Positions 1 through 8,965 of a stretch of 64,000 nt of DNA are shown here, one piece after another; the first letter of the stretch is position 1; each line of letters starts with the position of its first letter. Made by a program: the position numbers and the translations under genes. Below the pieces are notes generated by a model, which worked only from the letters and a program-made list of their open reading frames with translations, did no database searches and was not told the DNA's origin. This DNA is from Dyella sp. GSA-30 (GTDB lineage: Bacteria > Pseudomonadota > Gammaproteobacteria > Xanthomonadales > Rhodanobacteraceae), in NCBI RefSeq assembly GCF_027924605.1, contig NZ_AP027042.1:1961524-2025523 (forward strand). The letters are read 5' to 3'.

Positions 1-1953
1 GATGGTCAGGGATTCTGGTTGGCCCGGGTGGGACGACTTCAGCGTTATCGGTGGGACGGCGACAGGGCCACATCCCTGGTCAACCTGACGGCACAAGACG
101 GCTGGCGCGATTCGGCCATTACGGATCTGGACGTGGACTCGTCCAATGTGCTGTGGATTTTCAGTGAATCGGGCTTATGGAGCTTCGATGCGCAGAATGG
201 CGCTCTTCAACGATTTGGCGCCAAGACGGGCCTTATGGAGGGGACCGTAGGGCCGGGCGCGGTGAACGTGGCCGTGACGCAGAATACGGAGCCGTTGTAT
301 GTACCCACACGGCGCGGTGTGATCGGGTTTCGTCCCGGGCATGCCGCGCATCTGCCTGCATCGCCGCCACCGCTGATATTTACCCAATTGCATGTCGAAG
401 GTAGTCGCGGTCAGCGCGATCTGATTCCGGAAAATGGTGGTGCGACGATCCAATGGTTTGATCGTGCGCTGCATGTCCAGGCGCGGATGCTTTCCTATGT
501 GGATGCAGGCGGTATCCGATACCGATTCCGCCTGTCCGATTTCGACGATGAATGGGTCGATACCGGAAAGCACGGTTCGCGCGATATCTCCGGCCTTGCT
601 CCTGGCATGTATCGTCTGGATGCCGCTGCATTTGACGCGTCGGGAGCCTTCTTGCAACAGGCTTCGATATGGCTGCATGTGGAACTGCCGCCGTGGGGTC
701 GCTGGTGGGCGTGGTGCAGCTACCTCGTCCTTGCGCTGTCGATGGCCTGGGTGGTCTTCAGAGTGTTGCAGCAGCGCGCGGCGGAACGTCATGAGATTCT
801 TTTTTCGGAGCAGCGCCGCGTTCTTGCGGAGCAGAGCAATGCCGCGAAAACGCAGTTCCTGGCGACATTGGGGCATGAAATTCGTACGCCGATGACCGGC
901 GTCCTGGGCATGGCCGAGCTCCTGCTGCACACCCCTCTGACGCCGTTGCAAAACGAGTATGCCAAGGCCATGCGCCGCTCGGGTGCGTTGCTGCTCAAAC
1001 TCGTCAATGATGCGCTGGATCTGGCTCGCATCGAAACCGGGCGGCTCGAACTCGAGTCGGTACCTTTCGATGTCGAGGATCTGATCGACGATGTAGTGCA
1101 GCTGGAGCGTCCACAGGCAGAGAAAAAGGGCCTGACATTCGAGATCGAGGTGATCGGGTCCATGCCATCGCATGTGTTGGGCGATGCCGTACGCATCAAG
1201 CAGATTCTATTGAACCTCATCAACAATGCGCTGAAGTTCACTGAAGCGGGCAAGGTGGTTCTGCGTGTGGAACGTGTGGACGACGGTCTGGCTTTTACGG
1301 TGATCGATACCGGTCCTGGCGTCCCGCCGGAAAGTCAGGAGCGGATATTCGAGCGTTTCGAGCAAGGGCTGAGCCCGGAGCGGAGGAACGGCAGCGGTCT
1401 GGGTCTGGCCATCTGTCGCGAACTGGTCGCTTCGATGGGCGGCACACTTTCTCTGCAGTCCTCCACGGTCATGGGTAGCCGTTTTCAGGTCCATCTGCCT
1501 CTCCCCGAGGCGGACAAGGCGGCATCGTCTTCGAGCTCGGACAAGCCAACGGCGGATTCATCCGCGTTGCGATTGCTGCTGGTGGAGGACGACCTGATTG
1601 TTGCGGCCGTCGTGCGCGGGCTGCTGGAACACCAGGGGCACACCGTTCGTCATGTGCTCAACGGGCTGGCCGTTCTGGTCGAGCTGGAACAGGAACGCTA
1701 CGACGCCATCTTGCTCGATCTGGACTTGCCCGGCCTCAGTGGTTTCGAGATTGCCCGCATGGTCCGCAAGCGCGAAGGTGCCGGACCGCATATCCCGATG
1801 ATTGCCGTTACTGCACGTTCGGCGGCAGACGACGAGCAGCGGGTTCGGCTTGCCGGTATGGACGGTTTTCTGCGTAAACCGTTGAGCGGGCGTGAGTTAA
1901 ACAAGATGCTGGCGGAGGTGGTCGAGCGAAAAAGTGCGATGCTGTCGACATAA
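1..1953 (+). CDS. Hybrid sensor histidine kinase with propeller sensor (5' truncated)
   Basis: The reading frame is open from base 1, so the true start lies upstream. The visible part has the end of a two-component-regulator propeller, a Y_Y_Y domain (about residues 125-225), one membrane segment (WWAWCSYLVLALSMAWVVF), a HisKA domain with the phospho-acceptor His in GHEIRTP (visible residue 292), an ATPase domain with the N-box NLINNALKF and G-boxes DTGPG and GSGLGLA, and a C-terminal receiver with phospho-Asp in ILLDLDLPG (visible residue 573). By family it senses a periplasmic ligand and relays phosphate within one protein. No separate DNA-binding domain is visible, so the output partner is elsewhere. 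The TTG at 19 is only an internal codon. It is a paralogue of the next gene, 53 bases downstream. Confidence 0.93.
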   Translation, partial: DGQGFWLARVGRLQRYRWDGDRATSLVNLTAQDGWRDSAITDLDVDSSNVLWIFSESGLWSFDAQNGALQRFGAKTGLMEGTVGPGAVNVAVTQNTEPLYVPTRRGVIGFRPGHAAHLPASPPPLIFTQLHVEGSRGQRDLIPENGGATIQWFDRALHVQARMLSYVDAGGIRYRFRLSDFDDEWVDTGKHGSRDISGLAPGMYRLDAAAFDASGAFLQQASIWLHVELPPWGRWWAWCSYLVLALSMAWVVFRVLQQRAAERHEILFSEQRRVLAEQSNAAKTQFLATLGHEIRTPMTGVLGMAELLLHTPLTPLQNEYAKAMRRSGALLLKLVNDALDLARIETGRLELESVPFDVEDLIDDVVQLERPQAEKKGLTFEIEVIGSMPSHVLGDAVRIKQILLNLINNALKFTEAGKVVLRVERVDDGLAFTVIDTGPGVPPESQERIFERFEQGLSPERRNGSGLGLAICRELVASMGGTLSLQSSTVMGSRFQVHLPLPEADKAASSSSSDKPTADSSALRLLLVEDDLIVAAVVRGLLEHQGHTVRHVLNGLAVLVELEQERYDAILLDLDLPGLSGFEIARMVRKREGAGPHIPMIAVTARSAADDEQRVRLAGMDGFLRKPLSGRELNKMLAEVVERKSAMLST

Positions 1954-2006
1954 ATGCTCGTGCTTGCCCCGACGTTTTGGCATGATCGCCGCGTTAGGGA
2001 GAGAAC

Positions 2007-5000
2007 ATGCTGTCGTCAGTGCTGTTAAGTCTCGGGCTGCTGGTTGGAACCAGCCAACCGGTGCCTCCCTCTCCGGTGGCATCGACGAGTGCCCCTGCCA
2101 TTTTGCTGACGCCGCAGTTTCGTCGGTATGGAACCGCCAACGGCCTGCCCAGCAGTAGCGTCTATGTGGCCGTACAGGACCGCGAGGGCGCGATGTGGTT
2201 CGGTACGAAGGGCGGTATCGCACGCTTCGATGGCCTCGCTTTCCGGGTCTTTCGCCATGTTGCCGGCGACCCCGGTTCCCTGATCAATAACGGCATTTCG
2301 GCGCTGCTGGTCGACCAGAGCGGTCATCTATGGGCCGGCGGCCTGGAGGCCGGGCTCAATCGCTACGATCCGATGCGCGATCGCTTCGAGCACTGGGGTC
2401 ACAACGCCAGCGATCCGGGCAGCCTGGCCAGTGAAAAGGTCTGGGCGATCGCACAAACATCCGATGGCGTGATCTGGGTCGGGACGGCTGGCGGCCTGGA
2501 GCGCATGAAGCCCGACGGCAAAGGCTTTACGCATATCGTCAATCCGTTGCTCGGCGACAAGCCCGAAGCGTTCGGCATGATTGCTGCGCTTTATGTCGAT
2601 ACGCGCGATCGCTTGTGGATCGGCAGCAACCTGGGCGTGTTTCGCCGCGACCCCGACGGGACCTTCCATGCGATCCATCGGGCGGACTCCGATCATGTGA
2701 TCGACGCCTGGCGCATCGAGGGCGATGGCGACGAAGTCCGCGTCAGTGCGGTCAGGGGTTTGTTCTTCGTCGGGCCGGACGATATCGCGCGTCCTTACGC
2801 GCAGGACAAGATCGCCAACGTCAATGTGCTCAGCAGCGTGCGCGACCTCAACGGACGCCTGTGGGTCGGCACGCAACGTGGCTTGTTTCTGCAGAACGGC
2901 GGTACCGGCCAGCCGATGACGCCGATCGTCGATCAACCGCTGTTGCCCGGTAACCTGCCGGGTACCTGGGTGTTCAACATCATCATGGACCGCGAAGGCG
3001 GCATGTGGATCACCCTGTTCGATGGTGGCATCGCCTATCTGGCGCCAGGGTGGAGCCGGATCAGCCGATTCAGCCATGTTCCCGAGGACCCCAGCAGTCT
3101 GCGCGATTCGGAGGCTACGGCAGTCGCGCGTTCGAAGGATGGGAAGATCTGGGTCGGTGGCCGCGCCTCCGTCGTCGACAAGCTCGATCCAGTCACCGGC
3201 ATCGCCGAGCACGTGCTCGGCGGCAAGCGCGGTGACGTGGTCGGGATCACCGAAGACGCGCAGGGGCGCTTGTGGGTGGTAACGCAGGGCGCGATCTACC
3301 GCTATGTCGACGGCAAGCTCGATGAGGTCAAACCAGCCCCGGAAGGCATGCAGCATCCGCTGGAAGTGGAAGTAGGGCCGGACGGCAAGCTTTATGCCCG
3401 CACGTTCGGCGAGGGCCTGTACCGGATCGATCAGGATACCTTGCAAGTTACGTCGGCGCCGATTCGTCCGGCCGATGAGAAGGCCCGCTGGGGTAGTCAG
3501 CTTACGCTGCGAAATGGGGTTTTCTGGTACGCCAGCGATGGCGGCCTGTTGCGTCTGAACAGCACGCACGAGTACTTCGAACCGGTGCCGGGGGTGACCA
3601 ACGACCGCGTCGTCGATGCCTTCGACTTCACCGATGACGGTCTATGGCTGGCCAGGCCCGACGGACTGGAGAGATACACGTATGCAAAGGACGGCCTGAC
3701 CCTTGTTCAAAAGGTCGATGCCTCGCATGGCTGGCCGTCGATCGGCGTCTATGACCTGGCCGTCGATGCGCAGCAACGCGTATGGATATTTGGCCGCGAC
3801 GGTTTATGGCGCTTCGATCCTGCCGACGATCAGTTCCGTCGCATCGGCTTGCAGGATGGCCTGATCAACGGCGAGTTCGCGCGCGGCTTCGCGCGCATGC
3901 CCAACGGTTACATCTATTCGCCGACCCTGGGCGGCGTGGTTGCGTTCAATCCGAACTTTCCCGATGTCAGCCCCTACGAACCGCCGCTGGCGATCACTGG
4001 CCTGCATATTCTGCGTCACGGTGCGCAGGTCGATCTGCCGTTGCACGACGACGTTATCAATCTGGGCTGGGAGGATCGAGGGCTGACGGTGACCGCACGC
4101 GTATTTTCCTATGTCGATACGTCATCGAATCACTATCGTTTCCGTCTGACCGATTTCGATAACAACTGGGTCGATACTGGTAACGTAGGCGTGCGCGAAT
4201 TCGCGGGCCTGGGCGCCGGCGATTACACGCTGGAAGTGATGGGTGCGGGCGCGGATGGACAATGGAGCAGTTTGCGTCAGCCGTTGAAGATCCATGTCGA
4301 TGCGCCGCCGTGGGTGCGCTGGTGGGCATGGTGTGCGTACAGCCTGTTTGCCGCCCTGCTGGTCTGGCTGGTGCTGTTGATCTGGCAACGTCGCTTGTCC
4401 AACCGTCACCGTATCCAGCTCGCCGAACAGCGCCGCCATCTGGCCGAACAGGCCAGTGCCGCGAAGACGCAGTTCCTGGCGACGCTGAGCCACGAAATCC
4501 GTACGCCGATGACCGGCGTTATCGGCATGTCCGAATTGCTGATGGGCACGTCGCTGTCGCCGCCGCAGCGCGAATACACCGAAGCGATGCAACGTTCCGG
4601 CAGTTTGCTGTTGAAGCTGGTCAACGATGCGCTCGACCTCGCACGTATCGAGGCCGGTCGTCTGGAGCTGGACATGGCGCCGTTCGATCTGCGTGCGCTG
4701 GTCGACGATATTGCCAAGCTCGAGCGCAATCAGGCGAAGAAGAAGGGGTTGCGCTTTGAAGCCTCCTGTTCCGACGACCTGCCACAGTATGTGCAGGGCG
4801 ATGCGATGCGCATCAGGCAGGTGTTGTTGAACCTGGCGAACAACGCGTTGAAGTTCACCGAGCGCGGTCAGGTCGTATTGCGTATCGAACGTGGCAGCGA
4901 TGGCATCGTGTTCAGCATCACCGATACCGGTCCGGGTATTTCCGAAGCCGGGCAGGCACGACTCTTTCATCGCTTCGAGCAGGAGAACGGACCGCAACGC

Positions 5001-5564
5001 AATTCGGGTAGCGGTCTGGGGCTGGCGATCTGCCGGGAGCTTGTCAGCTTGATGGGCGGCAGTATCGAGCTGGAGTCGAAGCTCGGGCAGGGCAGCACGT
5101 TCCGCGTGCGCTTGCCGCTTCGCGAAGTCGAGCCGGAAGCGCCCGCGGCGGTGGTGCCGGCGGCCGCTACGCAGGAGCGATCACTGCATGTGTTGCTGAT
5201 CGAGGACGACGCGATCGCTGCAGCGGTGATTCGAGGCTTGCTGGAACAGCAGGGGCACCAGGTTCGTCACGTCAATAACGGCCTGGCGGCGTTGGCCGAG
5301 CTGGCACAGGGCGGCTGCGATGTCGTGCTGCTCGATCTGGATCTGCCTGGTGTCGATGGTTTCCAGGTGGCGCGCCTTATCCGGCAACGCGAAGCGCAGG
5401 GCGTGCACCTGCCGATCATCGTGGTGACGGCGCGTTCGGGTAGCGACGAGGAATCCCATGCGCGCGAGATGGGCATGGATGGCTTCCTGCGCAAGCCGTT
5501 GACGGGCGAGCAGCTCGCCCATGCCTTGCGCATGGTCCGCGTTGTTGGCGAGCCGGTAAACTAA
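2007..5564 (+). CDS. Hybrid sensor histidine kinase with complete propeller sensor
   Basis: 1185 residues. The ATG at 2007 follows GGGAGAG and opens a short hydrophobic leader, so the sensor should be periplasmic. The N-terminal 650 or so residues hold propeller repeats of the form W-x-G-T-x-x-G-L (MWFGTKGGIARFDG, IWVGTAGGLERM, LWVGTQRGLF). Then come a Y_Y_Y domain, a membrane helix near residues 770-790, HisKA with His829 (SHEIRTP), an ATPase domain (NLANNALKF, DTGPGIS, GSGLGLA) and a receiver with Asp1110 and Lys in FLRKPL. This is the architecture of one-protein polysaccharide-sensing systems, but without the AraC output typical of Bacteroides. The kinase and receiver halves are nearly collinear with the upstream gene, indicating tandem duplication. 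Ligand unknown. Confidence 0.94.
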   Translation: MLSSVLLSLGLLVGTSQPVPPSPVASTSAPAILLTPQFRRYGTANGLPSSSVYVAVQDREGAMWFGTKGGIARFDGLAFRVFRHVAGDPGSLINNGISALLVDQSGHLWAGGLEAGLNRYDPMRDRFEHWGHNASDPGSLASEKVWAIAQTSDGVIWVGTAGGLERMKPDGKGFTHIVNPLLGDKPEAFGMIAALYVDTRDRLWIGSNLGVFRRDPDGTFHAIHRADSDHVIDAWRIEGDGDEVRVSAVRGLFFVGPDDIARPYAQDKIANVNVLSSVRDLNGRLWVGTQRGLFLQNGGTGQPMTPIVDQPLLPGNLPGTWVFNIIMDREGGMWITLFDGGIAYLAPGWSRISRFSHVPEDPSSLRDSEATAVARSKDGKIWVGGRASVVDKLDPVTGIAEHVLGGKRGDVVGITEDAQGRLWVVTQGAIYRYVDGKLDEVKPAPEGMQHPLEVEVGPDGKLYARTFGEGLYRIDQDTLQVTSAPIRPADEKARWGSQLTLRNGVFWYASDGGLLRLNSTHEYFEPVPGVTNDRVVDAFDFTDDGLWLARPDGLERYTYAKDGLTLVQKVDASHGWPSIGVYDLAVDAQQRVWIFGRDGLWRFDPADDQFRRIGLQDGLINGEFARGFARMPNGYIYSPTLGGVVAFNPNFPDVSPYEPPLAITGLHILRHGAQVDLPLHDDVINLGWEDRGLTVTARVFSYVDTSSNHYRFRLTDFDNNWVDTGNVGVREFAGLGAGDYTLEVMGAGADGQWSSLRQPLKIHVDAPPWVRWWAWCAYSLFAALLVWLVLLIWQRRLSNRHRIQLAEQRRHLAEQASAAKTQFLATLSHEIRTPMTGVIGMSELLMGTSLSPPQREYTEAMQRSGSLLLKLVNDALDLARIEAGRLELDMAPFDLRALVDDIAKLERNQAKKKGLRFEASCSDDLPQYVQGDAMRIRQVLLNLANNALKFTERGQVVLRIERGSDGIVFSITDTGPGISEAGQARLFHRFEQENGPQRNSGSGLGLAICRELVSLMGGSIELESKLGQGSTFRVRLPLREVEPEAPAAVVPAAATQERSLHVLLIEDDAIAAAVIRGLLEQQGHQVRHVNNGLAALAELAQGGCDVVLLDLDLPGVDGFQVARLIRQREAQGVHLPIIVVTARSGSDEESHAREMGMDGFLRKPLTGEQLAHALRMVRVVGEPVN

Positions 5565-5577
5565 AGCGCTCGCGCGC

Positions 5578-6000
5578 TCACATGTCGAACTTGGCCAGTT
5601 CGAAGCCCAGGCGTTTGTATTCGGCCCAGCGTACGCGCGAGCCGTCGCGCTCGGCCGGGTCGGCTGCGACTACTTCCAAGACACGCTCGTAACGGCCGGG
5701 TGGGCAGGTGTCGCGCAAGTTGATGACCATCGGGCGATCGTCGGTATCGACACCCGGCGGTACGATCAATACCGCGGTATGCATATCGTCGTCGTCGCCC
5801 GCCAGTTGATGCGGGATGTAGACGTCTTCGTCGAAATCCCACAGCAAGGAATCCAACGCTTCGGCCTGCTCGAAATCGCGCGTGAGCACCAAGGTCGGCT
5901 TTTGCGCCGCATAGGCGCGTTTGGCCAGCTCGCACACCAGCAGCAGTGGCTGTTCGCGAAAGCGTGGCTTGTCGATCAGGTAGAAGTCGGCGCGGGGCAT
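5578..6000 (-). CDS. holC: DNA polymerase III subunit chi
   Basis: 140 residues, the usual length. Chi bridges the clamp loader (through psi) to single-stranded-DNA-binding protein at the replication fork. Family features visible are the opening MPRADFYLID, the central DSLLWDFDEDVYIPH stretch, and the C-terminal RYERVLEVVA..R..W..YK..G pattern ending in KLAKFDM-like residues. I start at the ATG at 6000. The open frame runs further upstream into pepA but that part is out-of-frame pepA sequence. It lies downstream of pepA on the same strand, the usual pepA-holC order, but a strong hairpin separates the two. Confidence 0.93.
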   Translation of the reverse strand: MPRADFYLIDKPRFREQPLLLVCELAKRAYAAQKPTLVLTRDFEQAEALDSLLWDFDEDVYIPHQLAGDDDDMHTAVLIVPPGVDTDDRPMVINLRDTCPPGRYERVLEVVAADPAERDGSRVRWAEYKRLGFELAKFDM

Positions 6001-6030
6001 ACAGAGCAGTGTCGAGTGAATAGGAGTGAG

Positions 6031-6063
6031 AAAAACGTAGAGCGGGTGCGCCGCTCTACGTTT
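6031..6063 (-). terminator. Rho-independent terminator after pepA
   Basis: A perfect 13-bp stem (6033-6045 with 6051-6063, core CGTAGAGCGG) with a 5-base loop, followed on the minus strand by a run of five T. It sits between the pepA stop and the holC start, so holC probably has its own promoter or depends on read-through. Confidence 0.8.
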
Positions 6064-6071
6064 CTTGCTAC

Positions 6072-7568
6072 TTAGTGACTCGTCGCCGTTCTGTCGATCA
6101 GCCACTGCGTCAGCAGCGAGACCGGCCGGCCGGTGGCGAGACCCTTGCGGCCCTCGTCCCACGCCGTGCCGGCGATATCCAGGTGCGCCCAGCGCTGGCC
6201 TTCGGTGAAGCGGGCGAGGAAACAGCCGGCGGTGATCGCGCCGGCGCTCTTGCCACCGATATTGGCGACATCGGCAAAACCGGAATCGAGCTGGGTCTGG
6301 TAGTCGTCCCACAACGGCAGGCGCCACGCCCGGTCGAGCGTGAGTTCGCCGGCGGCGAGCAGCTCCGCGGCCAGATCGTCATGTTTGCTCATCAGGCCGG
6401 TGGCGTGTTTGCCCAGCGCAATGACGCAGGCGCCCGTCAGCGTGGCAGCGTCGATGATCGCCTGCGGCTGGAAGGTCTGCGCGGTGTAGGTCAGCGCATC
6501 GCACAGAATCAGGCGGCCTTCGGCATCAGTGTTGAGCACTTCGATGGTCAGGCCGGACAGGCTGGTCAGCACATCGCTGGGACGGTAGGCGTCGCCATCG
6601 GGCATGTTCTCCACGGCCGGCACCACGCAGACCAGGTTGACCGGCAGGTTCATCTTGACCGTGGCCACGAACGCGCCGAGCACGCCGGCGGCGCCACCCA
6701 TGTCGAACTTCATTTCTTCCATGCCCGGACCGGGCTTCAGGCTGATACCGCCGGTATCGAAGGTGATGCCCTTGCCGACGAAGGCATACGGCTTGTCGTC
6801 CGCGTTGCCGCCCTGGTAGTTCAGCACCACCAGCTTGGGCTTGTTGACCGAGCCGCGGCCCACCGCCAGCAGCGAGCCGAAGCCGAGCTTTTCCATCTCG
6901 ACGTGATCGAGCACGTTGCAACTGACCTTGTCGTGGCGTTCGGCGAACTGGGTCGCCTGCTCGGCGATATAGGCCGGGTTGCAGATATTCGGCGGCAGGT
7001 TGGCCAGCTCGCGCGCAAAGCGGATGCCTTCGGCCATGGCCTTGGCCTGATCGAGGCCGGTGACGGCATCGTCGCTGGCGGTGAACTGGATCGCGCCAAG
7101 CTCGGTCTGCGCGGGCTTTTCGCGCGGCTTGAAGGTGGCGGTGTAGCGGTAGGCGGCATGGTCCGCGCCCAGGGCGGCCGTACGCACACGCCAGGCGGCG
7201 TCGCGGTTGGGGACGTCCACTTCGGAAAGATAGGACACGGCACTGTCGATCGGCAGGCGGCCGAGCGCGCGCGTCGATTCCAGGCAGATCTTCTGGTAAC
7301 GCGCCGCGTCGAAGCTCTTCTGCGCGCCCAGGCCCACCACCAGGACGCGCTTGGCGGCCAGGCCGGCCGGCGCGAACATGACCGTGGTACTGCCGGCCTT
7401 GCCGGTAATGTCGCCGCTTTCCATCTGCTGCTTGATCGCGCCCTGGGCGGCGGTATTTACGCGGGCAGCGGCACTGGTAAGTACGCCGCCTTCGTACACG
7501 CCGACCACGACGCACGGGGTCTCGACGGTTTCGGGGGCGGCGGAGCCTAGGCTGAACTGAAGCGTCAT
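6072..7568 (-). CDS. pepA: Leucyl aminopeptidase (M17, cytosol aminopeptidase)
   Basis: 498 residues from the ATG at 7568 (MTLQFSLG). A second ATG at 7577 would add three residues. PepA is a two-metal cytosolic hexameric exopeptidase that removes N-terminal residues; in E. coli it also binds DNA as XerCD accessory factor at cer sites. Diagnostic motifs are VGKGITFDTGGISLKP (metal and catalytic Lys) and NTDAEGRL (metal ligands and catalytic Arg). The N-terminal half is the poorly conserved macro-like domain. It is divergent from lptF across about 230 bases, the arrangement common in gammaproteobacteria. Confidence 0.97.
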   Translation of the reverse strand: MTLQFSLGSAAPETVETPCVVVGVYEGGVLTSAAARVNTAAQGAIKQQMESGDITGKAGSTTVMFAPAGLAAKRVLVVGLGAQKSFDAARYQKICLESTRALGRLPIDSAVSYLSEVDVPNRDAAWRVRTAALGADHAAYRYTATFKPREKPAQTELGAIQFTASDDAVTGLDQAKAMAEGIRFARELANLPPNICNPAYIAEQATQFAERHDKVSCNVLDHVEMEKLGFGSLLAVGRGSVNKPKLVVLNYQGGNADDKPYAFVGKGITFDTGGISLKPGPGMEEMKFDMGGAAGVLGAFVATVKMNLPVNLVCVVPAVENMPDGDAYRPSDVLTSLSGLTIEVLNTDAEGRLILCDALTYTAQTFQPQAIIDAATLTGACVIALGKHATGLMSKHDDLAAELLAAGELTLDRAWRLPLWDDYQTQLDSGFADVANIGGKSAGAITAGCFLARFTEGQRWAHLDIAGTAWDEGRKGLATGRPVSLLTQWLIDRTATSH

Positions 7569-7801
7569 CGGGTACATCCTGCATGGGGTCCGGAGGGCGC
7601 CGGACCGGCTAAACTTGAGGTTTGCCGGCCAGGCCTTGGGGGCACGGCGCGGAGCCAAGTATCCTAACGCATGTCGAGTACCTATCCTTATGAGCCGTAC
7701 CGTCCGAGCGTTCCCGGGGCTGTCGTAGCCGGGTTGGGGGCGGTTTTGTCATCCGTCAGCGCAACCGCGCGTTTGAATTCGTTTTTTCCCGTTGCCGGGT
7801 T

Positions 7802-8965
7802 TTGCCTGGTAGCGCCTGCGCGCTTTCCCGCCGAGGTCCGGTTCTGAACATTCTCGATCGCTACTTTTTGCGTGAACTGGCGCAGACCGTCGCCGCGACG
7901 ACGATCGTGCTGGTGGCGATCTTTGCCGGTACCTCGTTCGCGCAGGTGCTCAAACAAGTCGCCAACGGCAGCTTCCCCGCCAGCGTGATGTTCCAGGTGC
8001 TGGGCCTGAACATGCTCGACGGCCTGTCCACGCTGCTGCTGCTGGCCGGCTTTGTCGGTGTGCTGTGGAGCCTGGGCCGCATGTATCGCGAGAGCGAAAT
8101 GCACGTGCTGTCCTCCTCGGGCATGGGTCCGAGCGGCCTGCTGCGGCCGGTGGCGATCCTTGCCGTACTGCTGGCCATCCTGGTCGGCGTGGTGGCGATG
8201 TGGCTCGGCCCCTGGGCGGCGCGTACTTCCGATAGCCTGGTCGCGGCCGCCAACCGTTCGGTGATTGCCGCCGGCCTCGATGCCGGCCGCTTCACCGAGT
8301 TGCCGGGACGTGGCGGCATCATCTTCGTCGATAACCTGAGCCGCGACGGCAGTCTGCTGGGCAATACCTTCATTGCGACCGAGCGCGATTCCACCGATGG
8401 AACCCGGCGCCTGAAGGTCGTCACCGGCAAGCACGGTCAGCTCTACCAGGAAAGCGATGGCGATGGCCGTTTCCTGGCGCTCTACGACGGCTGGCAATAC
8501 GAGATGCCGCTTGGCGCCGACAACTGGCGCAAGATGAAGTACGAGCGCAACGACACGTCGCTGTCCAATATCCAGTCCGATGACAACGACGAAGATCCGG
8601 CGCACTCGTTGACCACCATGCAGCTGTTCGCCGTCGACAACGGTGACGCGCGCGCCGAGCTGGCGTGGCGCACGATCGCGCCGGCGATGATGCTGGTGCT
8701 GATCATGCTGGCGGTGCCGCTGTCGCGTCAGCAGCCGCGCGAGGCCCGTTCGGCCAGATTGATCATTGCCTTGCTCGTGTTCTATCTCTATTACCTGTTG
8801 CTGGCGCTGTGCCGCAGCCAGTTGATCAAGGGCAAGTGGCATCATTCCACGCCGATGTGGATCGTCTGCATCCTGGTGTTCGGGCTGGGTGTCTGGTTGT
8901 TCCGCAATCAGTATGCGATCCGCAAGCCGAAGGTAGTGAAGGCGACGAAGGCGGTGGCACGATGA
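7802..8965 (+). CDS. lptF: LPS export ABC transporter permease LptF
   Basis: One of the two inner-membrane permeases of the LptB2FG complex that extracts lipopolysaccharide and passes it to LptC/A/D. The YjgP/YjgQ pattern is clear: N-terminal LDRYFLRELAQT, three helices, a periplasmic beta-jellyroll (about residues 120-270), then three helices including MMLVLIMLAVPLSRQQPREARSAR. The start is uncertain. No ATG or GTG lies near the conserved N-terminus. The recognised choice is TTG at 7802 (387 residues), but CTG at 7844 has GAGG seven bases upstream and would give 373 residues, closer to the E. coli length. It overlaps lptG by ATGA. Confidence 0.94.
   Translation: MPGSACALSRRGPVLNILDRYFLRELAQTVAATTIVLVAIFAGTSFAQVLKQVANGSFPASVMFQVLGLNMLDGLSTLLLLAGFVGVLWSLGRMYRESEMHVLSSSGMGPSGLLRPVAILAVLLAILVGVVAMWLGPWAARTSDSLVAAANRSVIAAGLDAGRFTELPGRGGIIFVDNLSRDGSLLGNTFIATERDSTDGTRRLKVVTGKHGQLYQESDGDGRFLALYDGWQYEMPLGADNWRKMKYERNDTSLSNIQSDDNDEDPAHSLTTMQLFAVDNGDARAELAWRTIAPAMMLVLIMLAVPLSRQQPREARSARLIIALLVFYLYYLLLALCRSQLIKGKWHHSTPMWIVCILVFGLGVWLFRNQYAIRKPKVVKATKAVAR

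Noticed and set aside
6075-7550. 491-codon plus-strand open frame
   Set aside because: Antisense to pepA; no recognisable domain.
8665-8961. Long N-terminal extension of lptG
   Set aside because: The extension is lptF sequence in another frame; the ATG at 8962 overlaps the lptF stop and begins the conserved LptG sequence.
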